From NCBI RefSeq assembly GCF_005405225.1, contig NZ_BJDQ01000009.1, positions 23,365 through 87,364 of the forward strand: 64,000 bases of DNA. Reading direction: 5' to 3'. The stretch is from Enterococcus dongliensis (GTDB lineage: Bacteria; Bacillota; Bacilli; Lactobacillales; Enterococcaceae). Under the pieces are notes generated by a model. That model did no database searches and was not told where the DNA came from. It was given only the letters and a program-made list of their open reading frames with translations. The position numbers were made by a program, and so were the translations under genes. Shown here piece after piece: positions 49,611-58,287 of the stretch; the first letter of the stretch is position 1, and each line of letters starts with the position of its first letter.

Positions 49611-50447
49611 TTAGATGATCTCAAAATGTTTTAACGCTTGATAAATTCCATCTTTTTCATTTGATTCTGTGACGTAATCGGCCTGGGCCTTGACTTCAGA
49701 TAGACCATTGCCCATCGCCACACCGATTCCGACTTTTTTGATCATCTCGATGTCATTATAATGATCCCCAAAAGCCATAACCTCTTCTAGTTTAATCCCC
49801 TTAGCCTTTGTAAATTCTAAAATCCCGTGATATTTCGAACCATTTTTAGGCACAATGTCTACAGAATAGGGATTCGAACGCTGAAAAGAACATTCTGGTA
49901 ATTTTTTTTGCAATTTTTCTGATTCTGTTGCCGCACTGAACAACACGCATTGATAGATCGGTCCTTGTAAAATAGCCAACTTCTTATAGCGTTCTGTTTT
50001 ACGATTTGGACTAAACGACTGTAAAAGATGCCGCGTAGTTCTTACTGGAAACCAGTTGGGCATCCAAGCAGCAATCTGTTTTACTAATGTGTTTTGCGAC
50101 CATTTCATCAAATTGCTTCCTTCCATTTGGTGTCTACTGCCAAAAATTATTTGGCGATGCTCTTTATCCGCAAAAGTAACAATCTGCTGTAAAACATTCT
50201 CAGAAAAAGGATTTTGATAAATGTCTTCCTTTTTTGTATAAACAAGTTGGCCATTATACGTAACAAAAATATCTAAAGGCAAATGACCGATCCGCTCTTC
50301 GATTTTGACCGGCCCTCGTCCTGTTGCAACACCGCATAAGATTCCTTTCTCTTGTGCTAAGCGAATCGCTTTAGAAGTACTATCCAGTACTTTGGAATCT
50401 TTTGTCGTCAGTGTTCCATCTATATCAAAAAAAATAGCTTTTATCAT
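49611..50447 (-). CDS. Cof-type HAD-IIB phosphatase
   Basis: 278 aa. Motif I FFDIDGTLTTKD, alpha/beta cap type IIB, motif III Lys in the NGSKYHGI region and motif IV FGDHYNDIEM; C-terminal GVAMGNGL. It probably dephosphorylates sugar phosphates, FMN or similar. In a unit with DUF72 (upstream, 13 bp) and the pyrophosphohydrolase (downstream, 15 bp). Confidence 0.92.
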   Translation of the reverse strand: MIKAIFFDIDGTLTTKDSKVLDSTSKAIRLAQEKGILCGVATGRGPVKIEERIGHLPLDIFVTYNGQLVYTKKEDIYQNPFSENVLQQIVTFADKEHRQIIFGSRHQMEGSNLMKWSQNTLVKQIAAWMPNWFPVRTTRHLLQSFSPNRKTERYKKLAILQGPIYQCVLFSAATESEKLQKKLPECSFQRSNPYSVDIVPKNGSKYHGILEFTKAKGIKLEEVMAFGDHYNDIEMIKKVGIGVAMGNGLSEVKAQADYVTESNEKDGIYQALKHFEII

Positions 50448-50460
50448 GGCACTCCCTCGT

Positions 50461-51291
50461 TTAAAATAAATCGATTTGACTTGGATTTAATCCTTCATAC
50501 TCCAATCGCAGGATTTTTTTCAATTGTAGCGCATTATCGGCAGCGTCTCCACCAGAATTATTATTAAAAATGACGCCAACTTCTGCTGAGTCTGCTGAAA
50601 CTTGCTGGATCTGCTCGCCTAGTATTTCTAATTCCGCTTGATTGTACCGATACAAAGTACGTTTTTTGCGCCAATCGCCAGTTCGATCGTTCCAATAGGC
50701 TTGATTTCTGCCATGGAAACGAAAAAGACTAAATTTTTTATTCGTTATCGTAATATCTAATGGAACTGTGTCTGGCAATTGAGGCTCATCTACCATTACT
50801 AAACTAAAATCCAAGCTTCGCATAAATTGCTGTGTTTTTTTTATGAATTCTTTGGCATACCAACTATAATCACGCAACTCGATTGCTACCGGTAAATCTT
50901 TGAACAATTCTCGCAGTGTTTCTAAATACGCCACGTTTTCCTTCGTACACTTAAATTGGGCTGGAAATTGGGCTAAAAAACAAAATAGTTTGCCGCTTTC
51001 AATCATCGGCTGCATCGTCTCTAAAAAGTGTGCCTGCATTGCTGCAACTGAAGGATAGCTGTCTTGCCATTTGCTTTGGCCGGTAAAACCGGCATATAGC
51101 TTCACGACAAACCGAAAATCTGCTGGGACTTGGGACAACCAATTTTCAACAGAACTTTTATTGGCGATGCCATAATAATTCGTATCCAATTCTACTAACG
51201 GCAAATAACCGGCATATTCATATAAAGAAGAGCTTTTTTTTCCAGTCAAACTACTGTGTTCATTAAAAGAAGTTAATCCAATTCGAATCAT
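50461..51291 (-). CDS. DUF72 domain protein (YecE-like)
   Basis: 276 aa TIM-barrel-like DUF72: IRIGLTSFNEHSSL start, ELDTNYYG, FRFVVKLYAGFTG, VAIELRDYSW, RFHGRN and the terminal NNNSGGDAADNALQLK. Function unknown. First gene of a three-gene unit with two hydrolases; divergent from asparaginase. Confidence 0.92.
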   Translation of the reverse strand: MIRIGLTSFNEHSSLTGKKSSSLYEYAGYLPLVELDTNYYGIANKSSVENWLSQVPADFRFVVKLYAGFTGQSKWQDSYPSVAAMQAHFLETMQPMIESGKLFCFLAQFPAQFKCTKENVAYLETLRELFKDLPVAIELRDYSWYAKEFIKKTQQFMRSLDFSLVMVDEPQLPDTVPLDITITNKKFSLFRFHGRNQAYWNDRTGDWRKKRTLYRYNQAELEILGEQIQQVSADSAEVGVIFNNNSGGDAADNALQLKKILRLEYEGLNPSQIDLF

Positions 51292-51380
51292 AGTGTCCTA
51301 GCCTCCCTTTGTTTCATAGTATACAATAAACGTAGCAAAAACTTAGCAACAATGCGCTAATAACGAATGGAGTAATGAAG

Positions 51381-52355
51381 ATGAAACGGATTTTGATTTT
51401 ACATACCGGCGGAACGATTTCAATGAGTCAAGATGCCGATGGTGCTGTACGTCCAGATGATAAAAATCCTTTACTAGCAGCTGGCCAAGAATTGCGTCTG
51501 CCTGCTGATATCGAATTGATCGTGGAAGATTTCTCAAATCTTCCCTCTCCTCATATCACTGTTGAGACAATGTTTCAACTAAAAGAACGGATTAAGGCGG
51601 CTAAACAAACCGGAATTGACAGTGTCGTTATCACTCATGGAACGGATACCTTAGAAGAAACTGCCTATTTTCTGGAGATTACGATTGGAAATCTAATTCC
51701 AATTATTTTGACCGGTGCCATGCGGTCGATTAATGAACTTGGCAGTGACGGCCTTTACAACTTTGAATGTGCGATTCGAGTGGCGGCTTCTGAAAACGCC
51801 GTTGATAAAGGAGTACTGGTTGTTATGAATGATGAAATCCACAGTGCTCGTTATGTCACAAAAACACATACGACCAATGTCGCAACATTCAGAACACCAA
51901 CTTTAGGACCAATCGGATTAGTCACCAAATCAAAGATTCTTTTCAAACAAGAATTACCTAAAACAACACGATACGATGTGGACACTTTTGATGCAATGAT
52001 TCCGATCATCAAAGCCTTTGCTGGAATGGAAGGCGATTTTTTCAAAATATTGGATCAAGCCATTACAGTTGATGGACTTGTGATTGAAGCTTTAGGTGCT
52101 GGTAATTTACCGCCGCAAACGTTGGCTCCAGTCTATCACTTACTAGAAAAAGGCTTGCCGATCGTTTTAGTCTCTCGCTGTTTCAACGGCATCGCAGAAC
52201 CTGTCTATGATTATCATGGTGGTGGAGTTGAATTGGCACAACATGGTGTGATTTTTTGCAGCGGAATCAATAGTCAAAAAGCACGCTTAAAATTATTGAT
52301 TGCCTTGAACGCTCATTTATCCAAAGAGGAACTAAAACGGTTCATGGAAGAATAA
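51381..52355 (+). CDS. ansA: Type I L-asparaginase
   Basis: 324 aa. Catalytic threonine in HTGGTIS (about residues 9-15), second threonine triad THGTDTLEETAYFL (about 84-97), and the GAMR motif. No signal peptide, so it is cytoplasmic. It converts asparagine to aspartate and ammonia. The ATG at 51381 has GGAG eight bases upstream; the ATG at 51375 is too close to it. Confidence 0.94.
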   Translation: MKRILILHTGGTISMSQDADGAVRPDDKNPLLAAGQELRLPADIELIVEDFSNLPSPHITVETMFQLKERIKAAKQTGIDSVVITHGTDTLEETAYFLEITIGNLIPIILTGAMRSINELGSDGLYNFECAIRVAASENAVDKGVLVVMNDEIHSARYVTKTHTTNVATFRTPTLGPIGLVTKSKILFKQELPKTTRYDVDTFDAMIPIIKAFAGMEGDFFKILDQAITVDGLVIEALGAGNLPPQTLAPVYHLLEKGLPIVLVSRCFNGIAEPVYDYHGGGVELAQHGVIFCSGINSQKARLKLLIALNAHLSKEELKRFMEE

Positions 52356-52362
52356 AATGGCA

Positions 52363-52402
52363 CAAAAAAAGAAGTTGAATGTTGATTCAACTTCTTTTTT
52401 GC
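52363..52402. terminator. Bidirectional terminator between ansA and thioesterase
   Basis: A 16-bp perfect stem (52365-52380 with 52385-52400) with A-run and T-run ends. It includes the stop codon of the convergent thioesterase gene at 52387. Confidence 0.93.
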
Positions 52403-53124
52403 CATAAAATATTGGCTTCGCAAGCGAGCTGATCGCCTAATCGAATCTCATGACGGGTTTTTACGTCTGTTCCTTCAATAATCTCATAAAAACTTTCGAT
52501 ATCATTACCGTACAATACCTCTTTATCAAATTTGACATTTACATAAGTCGGCATGTGCTTTGTCATAAAATCGTACCCTAACACATCGATCAACCAGTTG
52601 AAATACATCGCATTGTTGACGTGATGGTTACTATCAAGATCATAATAGCGGACATGATATAATTCCTTTTGTCCACTTTCAACTTTTTCGATTTTAGGCC
52701 AGCGACGGATTTTTTTTACTTTAGGTGATTCATAAGGAGCCATTAATGCGGCGTCAACACTGCTCATCTTGCGATTTTCAATGTCCATCAATACAAAAGA
52801 CATATCGATTTTTAATAGCTCATTTCCAGCTGCATCGTATACCCAATAACTGCGGTAACAAAAATAGCGGTTAAACTCGGTTGGTTCTGTGACAATCGTA
52901 ATTTTCTCACCAACTTGAGGCAACCGAGAAATCTGCACTTCTGTTTGGGTGATCACCCAAGTAATCCCCAATTTATTGATATATTCGGTTCCTCGTTCTA
53001 ATTCATCACTTTGATCCGTTGACGATTTGATTGCCACGCTCAGTAGCGCTGGAAATGTCATCGTTTGATTGATGTCGCATTCATAATAGGCGACCTCGTG
53101 GTTGATAGTGTATCTTTTTCCCAA
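52387..53124 (-). CDS. Acyl-ACP thioesterase
   Basis: 245 aa double hotdog fold (PF01643). The N-terminal hotdog carries MTFPALLSVAIKSSTDQSDELERG; the C-terminal hotdog has the catalytic region DLDSNHHVNNAMYFNW with Asn/His. It releases free fatty acids from acyl-ACP. TTG start one base-pair step after the upstream stop, with GGGGGAAAA before it. Co-transcribed with a fructosamine-kinase-like gene. Confidence 0.92.
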   Translation of the reverse strand: MGKRYTINHEVAYYECDINQTMTFPALLSVAIKSSTDQSDELERGTEYINKLGITWVITQTEVQISRLPQVGEKITIVTEPTEFNRYFCYRSYWVYDAAGNELLKIDMSFVLMDIENRKMSSVDAALMAPYESPKVKKIRRWPKIEKVESGQKELYHVRYYDLDSNHHVNNAMYFNWLIDVLGYDFMTKHMPTYVNVKFDKEVLYGNDIESFYEIIEGTDVKTRHEIRLGDQLACEANILWQKRS

Positions 53125-53958
53125 TTATTTTCCCCCTAAAGCTAAGACACGATCTACAGAATCTCCATAACTCTCGCCGAAAATATTTAAGTGAACGAGT
53201 AGATAATAAAGCTGATAGATCGTCAGTCGATCTTGCCAACCAGACTGCATCGGCAGAATTTCTTGATAGCTGTCGAGAAATTCTTGACGAAATCCGCCAA
53301 AAAGCTGCGACATAGCAATATCTACTTCTCGATGACCATAAGAAACCGCGGGGTCTACAAAAACTGGCTGTCCCTGTGTATCAAAAAAAGTATTGCCGCT
53401 CCAAAAATCTCCATGCAATAAAGTTGGTTCAAAAGACATTGTACCCCATTTTTGATACACACGGTCTTTAAATAACGAATATTCTTTTTCTCTTTCGATT
53501 GTCCAACGATTTCGTCCTTTAGCGATCTTGATTTGAACCTCTAGTCGATTGGTAAAATAAAATTCCCACCAATCATCAGATTTCTGATTGACCTGCGGCA
53601 GCAGGCCCATAAAATTATTTCTTTTATACCCAAACTTGAGCGCATTGATTTTGTGGAGCTTACTGAGTTCATGCGCTAGGTCTTTTTGATTTCCTTCGCC
53701 TGGTTCAATCCATTCCATCAGAAGAAACGCAGTATCCTTAAAACTCCCATGTTGATATGTTTTAGGTACACGTACTGCGTTTTTTAGTTCCGCTAATCCG
53801 TCAACTTCTGCTTGAAAAAAATCTGCTGACATTTGTGGATGATACTTTAGAAAATAATCTTTTTCCCCGTCAGTGACCCGATAAGCTTGATTGATGTCTC
53901 CACCACTGATAGGTACGGCTTTTGCTTGCAAGTGTAAATAGTTTAGCAATTCCTCCAT
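53125..53958 (-). CDS. Fructosamine kinase family protein
   Basis: 277 aa, protein-kinase-like fold of the FN3K/aminoglycoside phosphotransferase type. Nucleotide Lys in YFLKYH, EPGEGNQ hinge, catalytic loop HGDFWSGN (about residues 195-202) and metal Asp in VFVDPAVSYGHREVDIAM. It probably phosphorylates ketosamines for deglycation; not proven for bacterial members. Its stop directly abuts the thioesterase start. Confidence 0.92.
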   Translation of the reverse strand: MEELLNYLHLQAKAVPISGGDINQAYRVTDGEKDYFLKYHPQMSADFFQAEVDGLAELKNAVRVPKTYQHGSFKDTAFLLMEWIEPGEGNQKDLAHELSKLHKINALKFGYKRNNFMGLLPQVNQKSDDWWEFYFTNRLEVQIKIAKGRNRWTIEREKEYSLFKDRVYQKWGTMSFEPTLLHGDFWSGNTFFDTQGQPVFVDPAVSYGHREVDIAMSQLFGGFRQEFLDSYQEILPMQSGWQDRLTIYQLYYLLVHLNIFGESYGDSVDRVLALGGK

Positions 53959-53970
53959 CTCGTCAACTCC

Positions 53971-54756
53971 TTACAATAAATAAATTTTTTGTAGGTCTTT
54001 GATTTCTTGCGCTGATACCCCGATACCTTCATGAATGAACTGTTCCACAGTGCCATAATGTTCGTTAATTTGTTGAAGGCTGGTTTGTAAGTACAACTCC
54101 TTGGCTACCATCATTGCATCGATGCCGATCAATGCTTCTGAAGAGCTCCCGGCACGTTTTGCTTTTTGATACATTTCCTGTACAACTTTTTTTAAATAAC
54201 GATTAGTGGCCAAATAATCTTCCATGACTACTTTGTCATCTACACCTAGACAAGTCAATAATAACACGGCTGCAAAACCGGTGCGATCCTTTCCAGCTGT
54301 ACAGTGAAACAGCAAGCTTCGATCAGCTTCTTCATTATCTAATACAAGATCAAAAAATTTCCGGTACTGACCGCGCACATGCTGGTCGGTGACAAAATGC
54401 TGATAGACTGTCACCATCTGCTGCAAAACATTTTCACCCTCCTGCATTCTTTGGATCATTTTTTTCGGTGCAGCTGAAGCAGTATCTGTTTCCTCCGGAG
54501 GAAAGATCGGTAAAAAGATATTTTCTGCTGCTGCTATTTCTTGATCCGGTTTAGCAGCTCGTTCTTCAAGTGTACGAAAATCTACTACTTTTTTGACACC
54601 ATAAGCACTTAAATATGTTTTATCTTGTGTATCTAGCTGATGAATTCCCGCTGAGCGGATCAATTTGCGCTGAGCGATTTTTCTACCATCTTGAGTCTGA
54701 TAACCGCCTAACTCCCGAATATTTTCAGCATGACGCACTGCCAAAAGTCTGGACAT
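53971..54756 (-). CDS. Tyrosine-protein phosphatase (Y_phosphatase3 family)
   Basis: 261 aa. P-loop HCTAGKDRTG (Cys nucleophile and Arg) at about residues 153-162; N-terminal NIRELGGYQT and LIRSAGIHQL typical of the family, and DFRTLEERAAKPD as the general-acid segment. The ATG at 54756 has AAAGGAGGT at ideal distance; the open frame extends 43 codons upstream through the pepC terminator and is rejected there. Related secreted or lipid phosphatases exist (LipA/IphP), but no signal peptide is seen. Confidence 0.93.
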   Translation of the reverse strand: MSRLLAVRHAENIRELGGYQTQDGRKIAQRKLIRSAGIHQLDTQDKTYLSAYGVKKVVDFRTLEERAAKPDQEIAAAENIFLPIFPPEETDTASAAPKKMIQRMQEGENVLQQMVTVYQHFVTDQHVRGQYRKFFDLVLDNEEADRSLLFHCTAGKDRTGFAAVLLLTCLGVDDKVVMEDYLATNRYLKKVVQEMYQKAKRAGSSSEALIGIDAMMVAKELYLQTSLQQINEHYGTVEQFIHEGIGVSAQEIKDLQKIYLL

Positions 54757-54816
54757 CCAATCGACCTCCTTTTGGTAAAAAGTATAGCACAGTAAAAAAG
54801 AAAACGCTTTTTCTAA

Positions 54817-54853
54817 CAAAAAAATCCTGAAACAAGATACTTGTTTCAGGATT
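54817..54853 (-). terminator. Terminator after pepC
   Basis: A 14-bp perfect stem (54823-54836 with 54840-54853) followed by T-run on the minus strand, 4 bp after the pepC stop. Confidence 0.94.
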
Positions 54854-54857
54854 GATT

Positions 54858-56186
54858 TTAAGCCAATGCCCCCATTGGGTCCCACGGTGCCAATACTAGC
54901 GGTTCCGCTTCAAAAGCAGCTAGTTGTTCTGGCGTTAAAAATTCTTTACGGACCACGATTTGATAAGTGTATTCATCCATCCATTCATCACTCATCACAA
55001 AGAAGCCCTTCTCACCAACTTTTTCACCCCAGCTGTTTTCAACTTTCCATTTCTTAGCCGCTCCATCGATTAGATCCACACCAGTCAAAACCATCGCATG
55101 GGTCATCAGACTTTCGCCATAATCCAAACGTTCAGCTTTTGTCATCGTTAGATCAACATCAAACAGATCATCCACATCGTAGGCATTTAAAGCCATGATC
55201 CCGCTATCACGTGTCGAAGATTGACCAACATCACAGCCAAACCACACAGATTCGCCTTGTTCCAATTGTTTGACTGCCAACGCTTTGAATTCCGGCATCT
55301 CAAGATTCAAATATTTTACTTGTTTGCCGCCAACAACGTTTCCTAACATCTCAACAGTGTACGATCGCATGAAGGGTTTGTCCTCAGTTGGTGCATTGAT
55401 AATGCTGACGTAATCTTCTAAGTCCACCCCGATATATTTTTCATAAAAACTTTGTGGTGTTAATTTTTGTTCCAAATGATAATTTTTTTCTTCATCTCGG
55501 TATTCAAAATCAAAATAATCCGGTGGTGTGCCTAAGGAGATCGCTAAGAGCGTATAGACTTCTTGTAACATTGCTTCTCGATTTGCTTGAATCTCTTCAG
55601 ACGTTGCTTTTTCTGCGACCATTTGTCGTAGTAAAACAGCATGTTTGCGTAATAATTTGTTTAAGTAATTGTTTAGATCACGAGAATTTGAACTATTGCT
55701 GCTTTCAGGCATCACACTTTTTGGGACGACGCCATATTTCTGAAAGAGCGAGACGATCATATCCCATTGTCCGCCATCTTGTTGAGGTGTTTGCAATAAG
55801 AAAGCCACTTCACGGCTGGATACCGGTTGTTGTGCTGTCTGTAAGACATTTTGATAAAAATAATTTGCTTTTTCATATTTATCCCAAAAGAAAGTATAAT
55901 TTTGCGAAAGTTCAAAATCCTTTAATTGGAATGTCGTCAGTAATTTGTGGCGGAAAGTATTCAATGCAGCAAACATCCAGCAACGACCAGATTGTTTTTG
56001 ATTTGCTACTTTTCCTGTCGCAAGATCAATGGAAAAAACTGGAGTATTTTCAACATGTGCCTGAACATTTTCTGCAGAAGCACGAATCCCATTTTTCACG
56101 ACACCTCGCTGCAATGCGACTTGTTTCGTATTTTTTTCAAAAGCTTCCCGGAAAGCCTGCGTTCGCTCATTAGTAATTTTTGACAT
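54858..56186 (-). CDS. pepC: Aminopeptidase C (bleomycin hydrolase family)
   Basis: 442 aa C1 cysteine peptidase. Catalytic Cys69 in SGRCWMFA, His in THAMVLTGV (about 360s) and Asn in VENSWGEKVG. Ends in ...MGALA, fitting the self-compartmentalising C-terminal arm. It trims peptides in the cytoplasm. AAGGAGG serves the ATG at 56186. A long antisense open frame (55454-56173) has no support. Confidence 0.96.
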   Translation of the reverse strand: MSKITNERTQAFREAFEKNTKQVALQRGVVKNGIRASAENVQAHVENTPVFSIDLATGKVANQKQSGRCWMFAALNTFRHKLLTTFQLKDFELSQNYTFFWDKYEKANYFYQNVLQTAQQPVSSREVAFLLQTPQQDGGQWDMIVSLFQKYGVVPKSVMPESSNSSNSRDLNNYLNKLLRKHAVLLRQMVAEKATSEEIQANREAMLQEVYTLLAISLGTPPDYFDFEYRDEEKNYHLEQKLTPQSFYEKYIGVDLEDYVSIINAPTEDKPFMRSYTVEMLGNVVGGKQVKYLNLEMPEFKALAVKQLEQGESVWFGCDVGQSSTRDSGIMALNAYDVDDLFDVDLTMTKAERLDYGESLMTHAMVLTGVDLIDGAAKKWKVENSWGEKVGEKGFFVMSDEWMDEYTYQIVVRKEFLTPEQLAAFEAEPLVLAPWDPMGALA

Positions 56187-56242
56187 AAAAAACGCCTCCT
56201 TGACGCTCATTTTACGCTTAAAACATCAAAGAGACAATCTGT

Positions 56243-57214
56243 TTACAAACTAGGTTGGAGTACTCGTTTTCCTTTTTGAATCCAACGACTGACTCGTTTA
56301 CTTGATAGTATCGCTGTCAACAACATACTCCCCATAAATAATAAGAACAACTCAAAGGTACTGATTTCTACTCTAATATCCAGCACCCTTAATCCTTTGA
56401 CGACAAAACCATGTAGCAAATAAACCGTTAATGTATTTCTTCCCCAATTTGAAAAGAAGTATCGTTTTCTTGGAACTAACAGCATAAAAGCGATGATTCC
56501 AACCATGCCTGCTCCCAGAAAAATCAAACGCTGCGGCCCGCCTAGTAATGGATGATTCAAATATTCATCGTATGGTTTTGAGCCAAACACCCAATACTTA
56601 TTGATCAGATCATTTCCCTGAATAAATAGAAACAATCCAGTAAACAGCAACAACGCGATCCATTTTTTAGGATAAGCTTTCAATTTTTCAATCCATTTTT
56701 TAGGAATCATATAACCGATCATAAAATAAGGGAAAAAAGTCACCGTGCGCTGAATTGCTAAGAAATGATCAAAAATTGGGAAATAGCCGACTAATAATGC
56801 CATGATCACACTGCCGATCATAAGTTGTTTTACGGAAAGATAGGCAGTTAAATGTAACAATACATTCCAGCAGAACAAACTTAATAGAAACCATAATGAC
56901 CATTGGGGAACCCCGATATCCAAACTAAATGAATCTTGCAACCCGATTAAGGTGTAGTAGCCAGAATAAAGAATTTGAAAAAAGATATATGGGAGCAATA
57001 ATTTTTTTACTAAGCTCATAATCGGTTTAGGTCCGCTTTTAGCAAAATAGCCCGAGATCAAAATAAATGCCGGCATATGGAAAGTAAAAATGAAATAGTA
57101 CAAATCATTGTATAAAGGATCATTGTCTATGAATGGTTGAAGAAAATGGCCAAATACGACCAAGATCATCAAAAAAAGTTTGGCGTTGTCAAAATAGGCA
57201 TCGCGTTTTTGCAT
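56243..57214 (-). CDS. Membrane acyltransferase (acyltransferase 3 family)
   Basis: 323 aa with about ten transmembrane helices. N-terminal family pattern: AYFDNAKLFLMILVVFGHFLQP with the key His, then FTFHMPAFILISGYFAK. It lacks the SGNH esterase domain of OatA, so it is not a typical peptidoglycan O-acetyltransferase; it more likely modifies a sugar or polymer at the membrane. The ATG at 57214 has GAGGAGGG. It is a single gene with no obvious partner. Confidence 0.9.
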   Translation of the reverse strand: MQKRDAYFDNAKLFLMILVVFGHFLQPFIDNDPLYNDLYYFIFTFHMPAFILISGYFAKSGPKPIMSLVKKLLLPYIFFQILYSGYYTLIGLQDSFSLDIGVPQWSLWFLLSLFCWNVLLHLTAYLSVKQLMIGSVIMALLVGYFPIFDHFLAIQRTVTFFPYFMIGYMIPKKWIEKLKAYPKKWIALLLFTGLFLFIQGNDLINKYWVFGSKPYDEYLNHPLLGGPQRLIFLGAGMVGIIAFMLLVPRKRYFFSNWGRNTLTVYLLHGFVVKGLRVLDIRVEISTFELFLLFMGSMLLTAILSSKRVSRWIQKGKRVLQPSL

Positions 57215-57262
57215 GCTATCCCTCCTCGTTTTTAGTATAACGAGGTTTTTTTTTGAGTTCAA

Positions 57263-57506
57263 AAAGATTGCTCTATTTTTGACAAAAGATCATTTTTTTA
57301 TCAATATTTCGCCAAATATAAAACTATTATTCACAAAAAAATCACAGATAAAGATAAATAATCAACTAACTTTTGTATTTTTATGTATACAAAATAGATA
57401 GTCCTCTTACTTAAATCAACTAATTTTATGATTTTTTGTCCGTTAAGACTTATGAAGTAGAACACAGCCAGATACTTTTGATTTTTAACTGAACGTTTGC
57501 TATCAA
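57263..57506. other. Intergenic stretch upstream of the acyltransferase
   Basis: About 240 bp, very AT-rich. No ORF with a ribosome site and no strong hairpin until the tRNA-Asn terminator. Confidence 0.5.
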
Positions 57507-57555
57507 TACAAAAAAACGGGAACAAAAATCATTTTCTGATTTTTGTTCCCGTTTT
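57507..57555 (-). terminator. Terminator of tRNA-Asn (first copy)
   Basis: A 19-bp perfect stem (57513-57531 with 57537-57555) followed by T-rich sequence on the minus strand. Confidence 0.92.
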
Positions 57556-57582
57556 ATTATTCGCAGACTATTCGTTTAAAAA

Positions 57583-57656
57583 CTCCGGCAGTAGGACTCG
57601 AACCTACGACATCATGATTAACAGTCATGCGCTACTACCAACTGAGCTATGCCGGA
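57583..57656 (-). tRNA. tRNA-Asn (anticodon GTT), copy 1
   Basis: 74 nt. Acceptor TCCGGCA/TGCCGGA, anticodon loop CTGTTAA, T-loop GTTCGAGTC; CCA not encoded. Identical to the copy at 63927-64000. Confidence 0.95.
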
Positions 57657-57669
57657 AGAATACATTCAT

Positions 57670-57698
57670 ATAATATCAATTTTTTTTAGATCATGCAA
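57670..57698 (-). promoter_or_regulatory. Promoter of tRNA-Asn copy 1
   Basis: -35 TTGCAT (57693-57698), 17-bp spacer with a long A-run, -10 TATTAT (57670-57675); the same hexamers as the tRNA-Tyr promoter at 8857-8885. Confidence 0.7.
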
Positions 57699-57820
57699 TC
57701 AAAAATTATCAAAATAAACTGAAAAAATATCTCTGTCGATTGATTGATCGTAACTTGAATTTTAAGGCTCCCAGCGTCCATTCAAATCTATTACACTTGG
57801 ATTTTTTTATCCTCAAACAG

Positions 57821-57849
57821 TTGACAAATACTTGCTACTTCGCTATTCT
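57821..57849 (+). promoter_or_regulatory. Promoter of tRNA-Thr
   Basis: Perfect -35 TTGACA (57821-57826), 17-bp spacer, -10 TATTCT (57844-57849). Confidence 0.75.
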
Positions 57850-57871
57850 ATATCTTGTATTAAATAACTAT

Positions 57872-57944
57872 GCCGCTTTAGCTCAGCTGGTAGAGCGCAG
57901 CCATGGTAAGGCTGAGGTCGACGGTTCAAGCCCGTCAAGTGGCT
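57872..57944 (+). tRNA. tRNA-Thr (anticodon GGT)
   Basis: 73 nt. Acceptor GCCGCTT/AAGTGGC, D-loop AGCTCAGCTGGTAGAGC, anticodon stem CAGCC/GGCTG enclosing ATGGTAA (anticodon GGT), T-loop GGTTCAAGC. CCA not encoded. Confidence 0.94.
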
Positions 57945-57948
57945 CTTT

Positions 57949-57978
57949 AGAACGTTGAAAAATCAACGTTCTTTTTTT
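57949..57978 (+). terminator. Terminator of tRNA-Thr
   Basis: A 10-bp stem AGAACGTTGA/TCAACGTTCT (57949-57958, 57963-57972) followed by a T-run, 4 bp after the tRNA. Confidence 0.92.
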
Positions 57979-58035
57979 GTGTTCTCCTTTTGTTTTTACC
58001 CAAGTAATCACTGGATTAGCTATCTTACAAATCAA

Positions 58036-58239
58036 TCATTTTCTAAGTAGAATACGATTCAATAATTTATACATAATAAAAACTAAAAAGAGACCGATCC
58101 CATAGCAGAAAAAAGTAATCTCAGCTACTACTATCCAAGGCCCTTGTAATACCGGGACAACTACTCCCAACCCAAAACTCAAAAGACCGCCTAAACATAA
58201 AACAATCCCTATTCGAACTAAATGTTTAAGGAATTCTCG
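58036..58239 (-). pseudogene. Start-less remnant of a small two-helix membrane protein
   Basis: An open frame of 67 codons ends in TGA at 58036-58038. It translates to two strongly hydrophobic segments (VRIGIVLCLGGLLSFGLGVV and VVAEITFFCYGIGLFLVFIM) and a basic tail LLNRILLRK, a believable membrane protein C-terminal part. No ATG, GTG or TTG lies between the in-frame stop at 58240 and the first helix, and the frame begins within about 10 bp of the L,D-transpeptidase terminator, so no ribosome site fits. Best read as a decayed gene end; family not recognised. Confidence 0.4.
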
Positions 58240-58249
58240 TCAAAAAATT

Positions 58250-58283
58250 ACAAAAAAAGTGCTGACCCATAGGCCAGCACTTA
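58250..58283 (-). terminator. Terminator after the L,D-transpeptidase gene
   Basis: Stem AAGTGCTG-CC/GG-CAGCACTT within 58257-58282 followed by seven T on the minus strand. Confidence 0.9.
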
Positions 58284-58287
58284 CTGA

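Noticed and set aside
54757..54885. 43-codon N-terminal extension of the tyrosine phosphatase
   Set aside because: It reads through the pepC terminator; AAAGGAGGT marks the internal ATG.
55454..56173. 239-codon open frame antisense to pepC
   Set aside because: No ribosome site, low-complexity composition, and fully covered by the well-supported pepC gene on the other strand.
57740..57958. 72-codon frame over tRNA-Thr
   Set aside because: It consists largely of the tRNA gene and its promoter read as codons.
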